Both the position numbers and the translations under genes were made by a program. A stretch of 64,000 nucleotides of DNA, from assembly GCA_050249415.1 (NCBI GenBank), contig JBFWQO010000010.1:62001-126000 (forward strand). Direction: 5' to 3'. The notes beneath the pieces were generated by a model. That model was not told the origin of the DNA and did no database searches. It saw only the letters and a list, made by a program, of their open reading frames with translations. The stretch comes from CADEFQ01 sp050249415. Its GTDB lineage: Bacteria > Pseudomonadota > Gammaproteobacteria > Steroidobacterales > Steroidobacteraceae. Within the stretch, counting starts at the first letter, position 1. Each line of letters begins with the position of its first letter. This document shows positions 42,434 to 50,654 of this stretch, piece by piece.

Positions 42434-44596
42434 CTAGGGCGCGCGAATCTCGAAGCAGCTGTGGATGCGTGCATTGCGCGCGAAGTCCTCCGGCAGCGTG
42501 GCGCGCGTGATGTCGAGGGTGCCGTATCGCTCCGCGACCCCCGGATCCAGGCGGAACTTCTGCGCATTCGTCGAGAACACGAGCAGGCCGCCCGGGGCGA
42601 GGACGCGCATGCAGGCATCGATCAGCACCGGATGGTCGCGCTGCACGTCGTGCACGCCCTGCATGCGCTTCGAGTTCGAGAACGTCGGCGGGTCGAGGAA
42701 GACGAGATCGAACCGCTCGTTCAATCGTGCCGCCTCGGCGAGCCATTCACGGCAGTCGGCCTGGACGAAACGGTGCTGGCGCCCGGTCAGCGCGTTCGCG
42801 GCGAGATTCTCCTGTGCCCAGTCGAGGTAGGTGCGCGACAGGTCGACGCTCGTCGTCGTGCGGGCACGGCCGGCCGCGGCATAAACCGTGGCGCTGCCGG
42901 TGTACGCAAAGAGATTGAGGAAGCGCTTGCGCACCGCGGCGTCGCGCAGGCGGGCGCGCGTCAGGCGATGGTCGAGGAACAGGCCCGTATCGAGGTAATC
43001 GGTGAAATTGACCCGCAAGCGCAGTCCGCCCTCCGCGACGATGTGGAACTCGCCGCGCCGGCCCTCCTTCCCGTACTGCTCGCCGCGCACCGTGCGGCGC
43101 CGGGTGCGCAAGTGGATGTGGTTCTCGGGCAGGGCGAGCACCTCCGGCAGCACCGAGAGTGCCTCGCTGCGTCGCCGGCGTACCGCCTCGACCTCGATCT
43201 CGCGCGGGGCGGCATACTCCTGCACGTACGCCCAGCGCGTCGGTGCATCGGCCGCCGTGTAGAGGTCGATCGCGAACGCGTACTCCGGCATGTCGGCGTC
43301 ATAGACGCGGTAGCAGCCGACGCCGGCCCCGGCGGCCCAGTCGCCGAGACGCTTTGCGTTCTTCGCGAGGCGGTTGGCGAACATGCGCGCCCCGGGTGTA
43401 TCGCGACGCGCCGGATCGATGAGCGGCCGTGGCCGGCCGAACTCGCGCACCTGGCCGGCTGCGAGATCGAAGCGCAGGAGTCGACACTCGATGGCGCCGT
43501 TCCATACCGTATGCGTGCGCTGCGCGCGCAGCCCGATCTCGACGCCGAGGTCGGGGGCACCGGTGATCACTGCCGCGCGCCAGCCCTGGAAATGCTCGCG
43601 CAATACGCTCCCGAGTTCGCGATGGAGGCTCCGCGCGCGCTCGCGATCCTCGAGGCGCACGCCATACGGCGGATTCACGCACAGGAGCCCTCGAGCCGCC
43701 GCGGGTCGCGACTCGGCCAGCGGGGCCCTGGCGAAGGTGACCCATGGCGCCACTCCGGCGCGCGCCGCATTGCCCTGCGCGACCTGTACTGCGCGCGCGT
43801 CGATGTCCGCTCCGCGCAGTCGCGGCGAGGCCTCGCCGTGCGGCCTGACGCGCGCCGCCGCGGCCGCGCACACGCGCGACCAGAGGGCCGCGTCGTGCCC
43901 CTTCCAGCCGAGGAAGCCGAAGTAGTCGCGCGCGAGGCCCGGGGCCTGGTCGGCCGCCATCAGCGCCCCTTCGATCACGATCGTGCCCGATCCGCACATC
44001 GGATCGAGGAGCTCGCCCCCCTCCGCCGCGAGCGCCGGCCAGCCGGCGCGCAGCAGCAGGCCCGCAGCGACGTTCTCGCGCAGCGGCGCCTCGAGCGAGC
44101 GCTCCCGGTAGCCGCGCCGGTGCAGGCCCTCGCCCGCAAGATCGATCGAGACGGTCACCTCCGCGCCGTGGGCATGTGCGTGCACGCGCACGGCGGGGCG
44201 ATCGAGCGCAATGTCGGGGCGGCGGCCGCAGGCGTCGCGCAGCGCATCGCAGATCGCGTCTTTCACGCGCTGTGCGCCGTAACGCGTGTGATGGATCGCC
44301 GGGTGGCGCCCGCTGAAGTCGCAGGCGAGCGTGCGATCGGGATCGACATGGTCGATCCACGGCAGCGCCCGCAGCGCGGCGTGGAGCGCATCGGCGGTGT
44401 CGGCGCGCACGCGCGCGATCTCGAGGAACACGCGACTCGCGACGCGCGCTTCGAGGCACGCGCGATAGGCCACTTCCAGGGGGCCCGCGAAGTCGACGCC
44501 GAGCGTACGCTCCCGCACCTCCGCGGCGCCGAGCGCGACGAGTTCGGCCGCGAGCAGATCGCCGAAGCCGCGTGGACTGCTCGCGAGGAAACGCAT
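42434..44596 (-). CDS. rlmL: Bifunctional 23S rRNA methyltransferase RlmKL (m2G2445 and m7G2069)
   Basis: The 720-residue fusion starts MRFLASSPRGFGDLLAAEL. It holds a THUMP domain, the RlmL half with LDPMCGSGTIVIEGAL and the catalytic NPPYG motif, and the RlmK half with FAYTGSATVYAA and LDPPTFSNSKRM. It modifies two guanines of 23S rRNA before 50S assembly. The fused form is typical of gammaproteobacteria. The ATG overlaps the upstream nuclease stop by one base (TGATG). Confidence 0.96.
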   Translation of the reverse strand: MRFLASSPRGFGDLLAAELVALGAAEVRERTLGVDFAGPLEVAYRACLEARVASRVFLEIARVRADTADALHAALRALPWIDHVDPDRTLACDFSGRHPAIHHTRYGAQRVKDAICDALRDACGRRPDIALDRPAVRVHAHAHGAEVTVSIDLAGEGLHRRGYRERSLEAPLRENVAAGLLLRAGWPALAAEGGELLDPMCGSGTIVIEGALMAADQAPGLARDYFGFLGWKGHDAALWSRVCAAAAARVRPHGEASPRLRGADIDARAVQVAQGNAARAGVAPWVTFARAPLAESRPAAARGLLCVNPPYGVRLEDRERARSLHRELGSVLREHFQGWRAAVITGAPDLGVEIGLRAQRTHTVWNGAIECRLLRFDLAAGQVREFGRPRPLIDPARRDTPGARMFANRLAKNAKRLGDWAAGAGVGCYRVYDADMPEYAFAIDLYTAADAPTRWAYVQEYAAPREIEVEAVRRRRSEALSVLPEVLALPENHIHLRTRRRTVRGEQYGKEGRRGEFHIVAEGGLRLRVNFTDYLDTGLFLDHRLTRARLRDAAVRKRFLNLFAYTGSATVYAAAGRARTTTSVDLSRTYLDWAQENLAANALTGRQHRFVQADCREWLAEAARLNERFDLVFLDPPTFSNSKRMQGVHDVQRDHPVLIDACMRVLAPGGLLVFSTNAQKFRLDPGVAERYGTLDITRATLPEDFARNARIHSCFEIRAP

Positions 44597-46017
44597 CAGT
44601 TCGCCGGCCGCCACGGCGTGATGCCCGCCGGCCGCGAGGCGAAATAGCGGGTGAGCACGCGATATGCATCGATGTCGAAGCCGCCGGCGATGGGTGGATC
44701 GCGGGCCGCATCGAGCGGCGCCAGTGCGTCTGCACCCTCGTCCGTGCCCTCCCGTCGCGTGACGGTACCGAGGTAGCGCCACGCGTCCACCACATGCCAC
44801 TGCTCGACGCCCGGCGCGCGCTCACAAATCGCGACGGCGCCGTCGTAGGGCCAGGGCTTCAGTCGCTCGGCGGCGAGTGCGAGCTTCGTGCGCGCGAGGT
44901 GCCGCGCGGCCGGTTCGAGGCCGATGCAGGCGCCGCGGCAACGCGCGACCTGATATGCGAAACAGGAGCCCTCGCCCCGTTCGAGCCCGAGCAGCTTCGC
45001 GCACAGGCCATGCTCACGCGCCCGCTCGCCGAGCGCGCGGCGCGCGTCACGCTCGCTGCGATAGAGGCCGAAGCAGTCGCCGACCGGCCAGCCGTCATCG
45101 AGCGTGACGAGTCCGGCGGCGGCCCCGGTATCACCGAAGTGCCACGTGAGCGCCTCGCCACCGCCCCGCAGGTGGCGGTTGTAGACCGGCGCGGCCTCGC
45201 GCACGCAGCGCGCCTCGAGAAGCAGCGCCCCGAGTTCGCCGGCCGTCTCGGTCCAGTCGACGCGGACCGTCTGCGTCGCGAGGCGTCGGGCCTTCACGGT
45301 ATGCGGCGCGGCGCGCCAGTGGGCGAGCACGCGTTCACGGATGTTCGCGGCCTTGCCCACGTAGAGCAGTGCATCGCCCTCGCCGTAGAAGCGATAGACG
45401 CCCGCGGATTCGGGCAGTCCGTCGGCGAGCGCGGGCGACAGCTGCGGCGGCACCGCGGTGCGACGCGCCACCGCCTGCAGGGCCGCCTCGAGCTCCGGCG
45501 CCGGCCAGCGCTCGCGCAGGCGGCGCCAGAATTGCCACAGCGCCGTCGCATCCGGCAGCGCGCGATGCCGCGCGGCGCAAGGCAGGTCGTGATACGCGAT
45601 CAACGCGTCGAGGTTGTGGCGCGCGAGCTGCGGGTAGAAGCGCCGCGACAGCTTCACGGTGCACGCGAGGCGCGTTTCGAACGTGCGCCCGACGCGCGCG
45701 AATTCCCGGCGCACGAAGCCGTAGTCGAAGCGCGCGTTGTGCGCGATGAACAGGCGCCCCTCGAGGCGGCGCGCCAGCTCTTCCGCCACGTCCGCAAAGC
45801 GCGGCGCACCCTCGAGCGCCGCGGGGTCGATGCCGGTCAGGTGCTGGATGGAAGGTGGCAGCCGCGTGCCGGGATTGACGAGTGTGGTCCACGATTCCTC
45901 GTGGGTCCCGCCGTGCGCGAGCACGACGCCGAGTTCCACGACCCGGTGATAAAGCGCGTGGCCACCCGTCGTCTCGACATCGACGAACGCGAGCGGGCCA
46001 TCGAGCAGCGTGGTCAC
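44596..46017 (-). CDS. Fusion of DnaQ-type 3'-5' exonuclease and UvrC/Cho-like GIY-YIG endonuclease
   Basis: From the GTG at 46017 the protein is 473 residues. Residues 1-165 form a DEDDh exonuclease with Asp13 and Glu15 (FVDVETTG), Asp98 (HNARFDYGF), His151 and Asp156. Residues 205-290 form a GIY-YIG nuclease with GVY at 206-208, YVG at 219-221 and GKAANIRERV, as in UvrC and Cho. The remainder has Cys residues (CFAYQVARCRGAC) like the UvrC Cys-rich part. The protein is likely to incise and trim damaged DNA. The start overlaps the puuC stop (GTGA). Confidence 0.88.
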   Translation of the reverse strand: MTTLLDGPLAFVDVETTGGHALYHRVVELGVVLAHGGTHEESWTTLVNPGTRLPPSIQHLTGIDPAALEGAPRFADVAEELARRLEGRLFIAHNARFDYGFVRREFARVGRTFETRLACTVKLSRRFYPQLARHNLDALIAYHDLPCAARHRALPDATALWQFWRRLRERWPAPELEAALQAVARRTAVPPQLSPALADGLPESAGVYRFYGEGDALLYVGKAANIRERVLAHWRAAPHTVKARRLATQTVRVDWTETAGELGALLLEARCVREAAPVYNRHLRGGGEALTWHFGDTGAAAGLVTLDDGWPVGDCFGLYRSERDARRALGERAREHGLCAKLLGLERGEGSCFAYQVARCRGACIGLEPAARHLARTKLALAAERLKPWPYDGAVAICERAPGVEQWHVVDAWRYLGTVTRREGTDEGADALAPLDAARDPPIAGGFDIDAYRVLTRYFASRPAGITPWRPAN

Positions 46018-47504
46018 GACAGGTCGAGCCAGGTCGTCTTCAGTTCCGTGTACTTGTCGAAGGCGTGCAGCGATTTGTCGCGGCCGATGCCGGACTGCTT
46101 GAAGCCGCCGAACGGCACCGTGATGTCGTCCGCGTCGTAGCAATTGACGTAGACGGTGCCGGCCCGCAGCGCGCGCGCCGTGCGGTGCGCGGTGGTCACG
46201 TCGCGGGTCCAGACGGCGGCGGCGAGACCGTAGTCCACGTCGTTCGCGATCGCGACCGCCTCCTCGACCGTGTCGAACGTGATCGCCGCCAGCACCGGTC
46301 CGAAGATCTCCTCGCGCGCGACGCGCATCGTGCGCGTCACAGCGTCGAATATCGTCGGCTCGACGTAGTAGCCGCCGCTCTCCTCGCGCACGCGGCGCCC
46401 GCCGCAGGCGATCTTCGCGCCTTCGGCCCGCCCCGTGTCGATGTAGCCGAGCACGCGCTTCATCTGGGTTTCATCGACGATCGCGCCGAGCTTCGTCGCG
46501 GGATCGAGCGGATCGCCGGGCGGCATCGCGCGCCCGATCTCGGCGACCTTCCCGAGCACCGCGTCGCGCGCGCCGCGCTGCACGAGCAGGCGCGAACCGG
46601 CCGAACACATCTCGCCCTGGTTGAAGAAGATCGCGTAGGCCGCCGCGGTGGCCGCGCGTTCGAGATCCGGATAGTCGGCGAGCACGATGTTCGGCGACTT
46701 GCCGCCGCACTCGAGCGAGACCCGCTTCATGTTCGACTGCGCCGCGTACTGCATCACGAGCTTGCCGGTCGCGGTGGAACCCGTGAACGCGATCGCGCCG
46801 ACATCCATCGACAGCGCGAGCGCCTTGCCGGCCGTGTGGCCGTAGCCCGGCACGACATTGAATACGCCGGGAGGCAGGCCCGCCTCGAGCGCGAGCTGCG
46901 CGACGCGGATCGCGGTGAGCGGCGATTTCTCCGAGGGCTTCAGCACGAGCGAATTGCCCGCCGCGAGCACCGGGCCGATCTTCCAGGCCGCCATCACCAG
47001 CGGAAAGTTCCACGGCACGATGGCCCCGACGACGCCGATCGGCTCGCGCGTGACGAGCGCGAGCGCATCGGGGCCGGTCGGCGCGATCTCGTCGTAGATC
47101 TTGTCGACCGCTTCCGCATACCACTGGATCGCGCGCGCGGCGCCCGGGATGTCGATCTTCAGGCTGTCCGATATCGGCTTGCCCATATCGAGCGTTTCGA
47201 GCAGCGCGAGTTCTTCGCGATGCGCGAGCAGCGACTGCGCGAACGCGCCGAGCACTTTCTTGCGATGCGACGGCTTCGTGCGTGCCCAGACGCCTGTCTC
47301 GAACGCGGCTTTCGCGGCCGCCACGGCGCGCCCGACATCCGGCGCATCGCCCGCGGCGACGCGCCCGAACACCCGGCCCGTCGCGGGGTTCACGTTGTCG
47401 AACTGCGCGCCCGAGAGCGCCTCGACGTACGCACCATCGATGAAGGCGCGCGATTCCGGTGCGAGTTTCGCGGCACGCTCGTGCCAGTCGGGGGTGGTCG
47501 CCAT
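46014..47504 (-). CDS. puuC: Aldehyde dehydrogenase, gamma-glutamyl-gamma-aminobutyraldehyde type (PuuC)
   Basis: The 496-residue NAD(P)-dependent enzyme has VPWNFPLVMAAWKIGPVLAAGNS, the cofactor loop FTGSTATGK, the general base Glu in SLECGGKSPN and the catalytic Cys in NQGEMCSAGSRL. The C-terminal FGGFKQSGIGRDKSLHAFDKYTELKTTW matches PuuC closely. It oxidises the aldehyde from PuuB to gamma-glutamyl-GABA. It lies 16 bases downstream of the PuuR-like regulator gene. Confidence 0.93.
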   Translation of the reverse strand: MATTPDWHERAAKLAPESRAFIDGAYVEALSGAQFDNVNPATGRVFGRVAAGDAPDVGRAVAAAKAAFETGVWARTKPSHRKKVLGAFAQSLLAHREELALLETLDMGKPISDSLKIDIPGAARAIQWYAEAVDKIYDEIAPTGPDALALVTREPIGVVGAIVPWNFPLVMAAWKIGPVLAAGNSLVLKPSEKSPLTAIRVAQLALEAGLPPGVFNVVPGYGHTAGKALALSMDVGAIAFTGSTATGKLVMQYAAQSNMKRVSLECGGKSPNIVLADYPDLERAATAAAYAIFFNQGEMCSAGSRLLVQRGARDAVLGKVAEIGRAMPPGDPLDPATKLGAIVDETQMKRVLGYIDTGRAEGAKIACGGRRVREESGGYYVEPTIFDAVTRTMRVAREEIFGPVLAAITFDTVEEAVAIANDVDYGLAAAVWTRDVTTAHRTARALRAGTVYVNCYDADDITVPFGGFKQSGIGRDKSLHAFDKYTELKTTWLDLS

Positions 47505-47520
47505 GTCGGTTGCTCTCGCG

Positions 47521-48069
47521 TCAGAAGGTCGGGGGGGCGCTCGCGCTGATGATCTCACACGGCTCGCGCCCGACGTTCCTGAAGCGGTGCGGTATCGCGC
47601 TCGAGAAGTAATACGCCTCGCCGGGACCGAGCACGCGGACATTGCCGCCGATCGTGAGTTCGATGCGGCCCCGGACCACGACGCCGCCCTCCTCGCCCCG
47701 GTGCGACAGCGCGTCGTCGCCGGTCGCGGAACCCGGCGCGTAGCGCTCGCGCAGGATCGTCAGTTGGCGCGCGGAGCGCTGCGCGGCGACGAGTCGCAGC
47801 GAGACATCGGCGGTGCCGATCTCGACGAGGTCGTCGTCACCGAAGAAGACCTGCGGCGCGGCATCGATGTCGATCGTGAAGAACTCGGCGAGCGACATCG
47901 GCACGCCATCGAGCACCTTCTTCAGCGAGCCGACCGAGGGACTCACGCGGTTCTGCTCGATCAGCGAGATGAGGCCGTTCGTGACCCCCGCACGGCGCGC
48001 CAGCTCGCGCTGCGAGAGACCGTAGATCAGGCGCACGCTGCGCAGACGGGCGCCGACGTCGATGCTCAT
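47521..48069 (-). CDS. puuR: XRE-cupin regulator, PuuR/PauR-like
   Basis: The 182-residue protein has an N-terminal helix-turn-helix (GLSQRELARRAGVTNGLISLIEQNRVSPSVGSLKKV, residues 17-53) and a C-terminal cupin (LSHRGEEGGVVVRGRIELTIGG... PHRFRNVG). The size and order match E. coli PuuR, which represses putrescine-degradation genes and lets go when putrescine is present. It is the first gene before puuC. The motif ATCCTAAAC lies 11 bases before its ATG, consistent with self-control. Confidence 0.9.
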   Translation of the reverse strand: MSIDVGARLRSVRLIYGLSQRELARRAGVTNGLISLIEQNRVSPSVGSLKKVLDGVPMSLAEFFTIDIDAAPQVFFGDDDLVEIGTADVSLRLVAAQRSARQLTILRERYAPGSATGDDALSHRGEEGGVVVRGRIELTIGGNVRVLGPGEAYYFSSAIPHRFRNVGREPCEIISASAPPTF

Positions 48070-48080
48070 GGGTCCTGCCT

Positions 48081-48089
48081 GTTTAGGAT
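48081..48089 (-). promoter_or_regulatory. ATCCTAAAC motif before puuR, possible operator
   Basis: On the minus strand the sequence reads CATGATCCTAAACAGG, with the puuR ATG 11 bases further on. The region also separates puuR from the divergent aminotransferase gene, so one bound protein could affect both. Confidence 0.5.
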
Positions 48090-48157
48090 CATGGACGAAT
48101 GACCGCAAATCTCGGCCTTTCTCGCCATGTATGTCAAATTTCCTTATCATCCGGCGG

Positions 48158-49636
48158 ATGACGACCCCGAGCCAGCCGAGCCTCGACGCGCTGTGGATGC
48201 CCTTCACGGCCAACCGGCAGTTCAAACAGGCGCCGCGGCTGCTCGCACGCGCACAGGGGATGGAATACCAGACCCCGGAGGGGCGGCGTGTCCTCGACGG
48301 CGTGGCGGGGCTGTGGTGCGTGAACGCCGGCCACGGTCGCGAAGAGATTACGGCGGCGGTCACGCGCCAGCTCGCGACGATGGATTACGCCCCGCAGTTC
48401 CAGATGGGGCACGCGCCGGGTTTTGCCCTCGCCGCCGAGCTCGCGGCCCTGATGCCCGCGGGGCTCGATCGCGTGTTCTTCACCAATTCGGGCTCCGAAT
48501 CGGTCGACACGGCCCTCAAGATCGCGCTCGCCTACCACCGCTGCCGCGGCGACGCGGCTCGCACACGCTTGATCGGGCGCGAGCGCGGCTACCACGGGGT
48601 GGGCTTCGGCGGTATCTCGGTCGGCGGCATCGTTGCCAACCGCCGCATGTGGTCGGCGAACCTGATTCCGGGCGTCGATCACCTGCGCCACACGCACGAC
48701 CTCGCGCGCAATGCATACTCGCGTGGCCAGCCCGACCACGGCGCAGAGTTCGCGGATGATCTCGAGCGGCTGGTCGCGCTGCACGACGCGTCGACCATCG
48801 CTGCGGTGATCGTCGAGCCGATCGCGGGTTCGACGGGCGTCCTCGTGCCGCCGCGCGGCTATCTCGAGCGCCTGCGCGCGCTCTGCGACGCGCACGGCAT
48901 CCTGCTCATTTTCGACGAAGTGATCACCGGCTTCGGTCGCACCGGCGCGCCGTTCGCCGCCCAGGAATTCGGCGTCACGCCCGACATGATCACGATGGCC
49001 AAGGGGCTCACCAACGGCTGCGTACCGATGGGTGCCGTGGCGGTGAAGCAATCGATCCACGACGCCTTCATGCAGGGCCCGCCCGGTGCGATCGAGCTGT
49101 TCCACGGCTACACCTATTCGGCGCATCCGCTCGCCTGCGCCGCCGGGCTCGCGACGCTCGATATCTACCGGCGCGAGGGCCTGCTCACGCGCGCGAAAAC
49201 ACTGGCGAAACGCTGGGAAGATGCCGTGCACAGCCTGCGCGGCCGGCGGCACGTGATCGACACGCGCAATTACGGGCTCATCGCGGGCATCGAACTCGAA
49301 CCGCGGCCCGGCAAGCCGGGCACACGCGCCTTCGATATCTTCCTCGACTGTTTCGAGCGCGGGCTCCTGATCCGCACGACGGGCGACATCATCGCGCTGT
49401 CACCGCCGCTGATCCTCGAGCCCGCCCACATCGACGAAATGTTCGGGCGCCTCGTCGACGCCCCGGCACCAATTCTTCACTCAGCCCAGGGGAACGTCGT
49501 GCTCACCGAGAACAGCACGCGCGCCTCGTTGTTGAACACGTCGTCGGTCACCTTGTCGGCGCCGCTGTTGTCGGTGCCCGTGAGCTTCAGCGCGAGGCTG
49601 AACTGGCCGACGTCGACGCCGATCGTCGCGCCGTAA
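48158..49636 (+). CDS. Class III omega-aminotransferase (beta-alanine/amine:pyruvate type)
   Basis: The 492-residue PLP enzyme begins SLDALWMPFTANRQFKQAPRLL, the signature of omega-amino acid:pyruvate aminotransferases. It has FFTNSGSESVDTALKIAL, the Asp of LLIFDEVITGFGRTG and the PLP lysine in MAKGLTNGCVPMGA. Likely substrates are GABA, beta-alanine or a polyamine. The family usually ends near the EMFGRLVD segment (about residue 433). Here the frame runs on for some 55 more residues antisense to the next gene, which suggests loss of the original stop. A TATCAT box lies 10 bases before the ATG. Confidence 0.87.
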   Translation: MTTPSQPSLDALWMPFTANRQFKQAPRLLARAQGMEYQTPEGRRVLDGVAGLWCVNAGHGREEITAAVTRQLATMDYAPQFQMGHAPGFALAAELAALMPAGLDRVFFTNSGSESVDTALKIALAYHRCRGDAARTRLIGRERGYHGVGFGGISVGGIVANRRMWSANLIPGVDHLRHTHDLARNAYSRGQPDHGAEFADDLERLVALHDASTIAAVIVEPIAGSTGVLVPPRGYLERLRALCDAHGILLIFDEVITGFGRTGAPFAAQEFGVTPDMITMAKGLTNGCVPMGAVAVKQSIHDAFMQGPPGAIELFHGYTYSAHPLACAAGLATLDIYRREGLLTRAKTLAKRWEDAVHSLRGRRHVIDTRNYGLIAGIELEPRPGKPGTRAFDIFLDCFERGLLIRTTGDIIALSPPLILEPAHIDEMFGRLVDAPAPILHSAQGNVVLTENSTRASLLNTSSVTLSAPLLSVPVSFSARLNWPTSTPIVAP

Positions 49637-50196
49637 TCGAGGTACTCGAAGCCGTCGAACGCATCGCCCCAGTTATAGCCGGCGTGCAGCGTGAACGAGA
49701 AATTCTGCGGCAGCGCGAAGGTGTAGTTGGCCTCGGTGTAGAGCGCCGTGTCGTTCGAACCGCCGTAATCGATCGCGAGCCACTGCTTGAACCCGAAGCC
49801 CTTGTAGTCGACGCCGGCCGAGAGTTCCGGATAGGACGAAATCTTCGCCCGCGTCGCCGTATTGTCCGAACCCGGATAGGTGTACCAGACGAGCCCGGCG
49901 TTCCAGCTGAGGTCGTCGTTGATCGACGCCTCATAACCCGCGTACAGGTCGACTTCCAGCGTACCGTCGACGTCGCTGCCGTAATCGATGTTGCTCGCCC
50001 ACGCGCCGACCGAAAAGCCGGTTTCGCCGAAGGCATAGTCGACACTCGCCTGCAGCGCGGGGTCCTTCGCGCTCAGCGATACGCCGCGGAAGTCGTAGTC
50101 GCTCGTCGCGGTAACGGTCGAGCTGACCTGCGCTTGTGCCGCGCCCGCAACACCCAGCAGCGCGACGTACAGAGAAGTTCTCGTGAGCCGATTCAT
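49477..50196 (-). CDS. TorF-family putative porin
   Basis: The 239-residue protein has a signal peptide (about residues 1-22, ending AQA), then VSSTVTATSDYDFRGVSLSAKDPALQASVDYAF, the opening typical of this family. Alternating beta strands and a C-terminal aromatic strand follow. It should form a small outer-membrane channel. TGGAGG precedes the ATG. Its last 160 bases overlap the 3' end of the convergent aminotransferase frame. Placement beside polyamine genes hints at uptake but does not prove it. Confidence 0.83.
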   Translation of the reverse strand: MNRLTRTSLYVALLGVAGAAQAQVSSTVTATSDYDFRGVSLSAKDPALQASVDYAFGETGFSVGAWASNIDYGSDVDGTLEVDLYAGYEASINDDLSWNAGLVWYTYPGSDNTATRAKISSYPELSAGVDYKGFGFKQWLAIDYGGSNDTALYTEANYTFALPQNFSFTLHAGYNWGDAFDGFEYLDYGATIGVDVGQFSLALKLTGTDNSGADKVTDDVFNNEARVLFSVSTTFPWAE

Positions 50197-50297
50197 GAAG
50201 CCTCCAGTAGTTGGGTACACCCCACCCGGCCCTGCAACCCGCGTGCCTGACGATGTGAAGCGCTTGATCCCCCGTTTTGCGCGATTATACGCACGGT

Positions 50298-50654
50298 TCA
50301 GGTGCGGGGAATGAATATCGCGTAGATCTTGGTGCAATCCTCGATCACGGACCAGATGCCGGAATAGCCCGCGGGCACCACGAACGCGTCGCCCGCACCG
50401 TAGGAGGCACGCGCCCCCGAGTCGCTCACGAGTTCGATCCGGCCGGCCGTCAGCACGCACAGCTCGCACTCGGTGTAGCGCACGCGCCACACCCCTCGGG
50501 TGCTCGACCAGTAGCCGGCGTGGAACTGATCACCCGCATCGCTGAACGCATTCCAGGCGCGCTGCACCGGATCGCCGGCCACCAGCCGATCCTCCGCAGG
50601 CCTGGAAACATCGCCTGTGCCCATGCGGACCAGGGGAATGATTTCAGTTGTCAT
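50298..50654 (-). CDS. Cupin domain protein (DUF861/cupin_3 type)
   Basis: The 118-residue single-domain cupin shows VWRVRYTECELCVLTAGRIELVSDSGARASYGAGDAFVVPAGYSGIW, the conserved core of the DUF861 family (related to ureidoglycine aminohydrolase). The middle Glu-Glu and the missing His suggest weak or no metal binding of the usual kind. It starts at the base next to the methyltransferase stop, so both should be translated together. Its role is unknown; it may bind or modify the methyltransferase's product. Confidence 0.8.
   Translation of the reverse strand: MTTEIIPLVRMGTGDVSRPAEDRLVAGDPVQRAWNAFSDAGDQFHAGYWSSTRGVWRVRYTECELCVLTAGRIELVSDSGARASYGAGDAFVVPAGYSGIWSVIEDCTKIYAIFIPRT

Noticed and set aside
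41903..46140. Long plus-strand open frames across rlmKL and the fusion nuclease
   Set aside because: Shadows. The minus-strand genes contain all conserved motifs in order.
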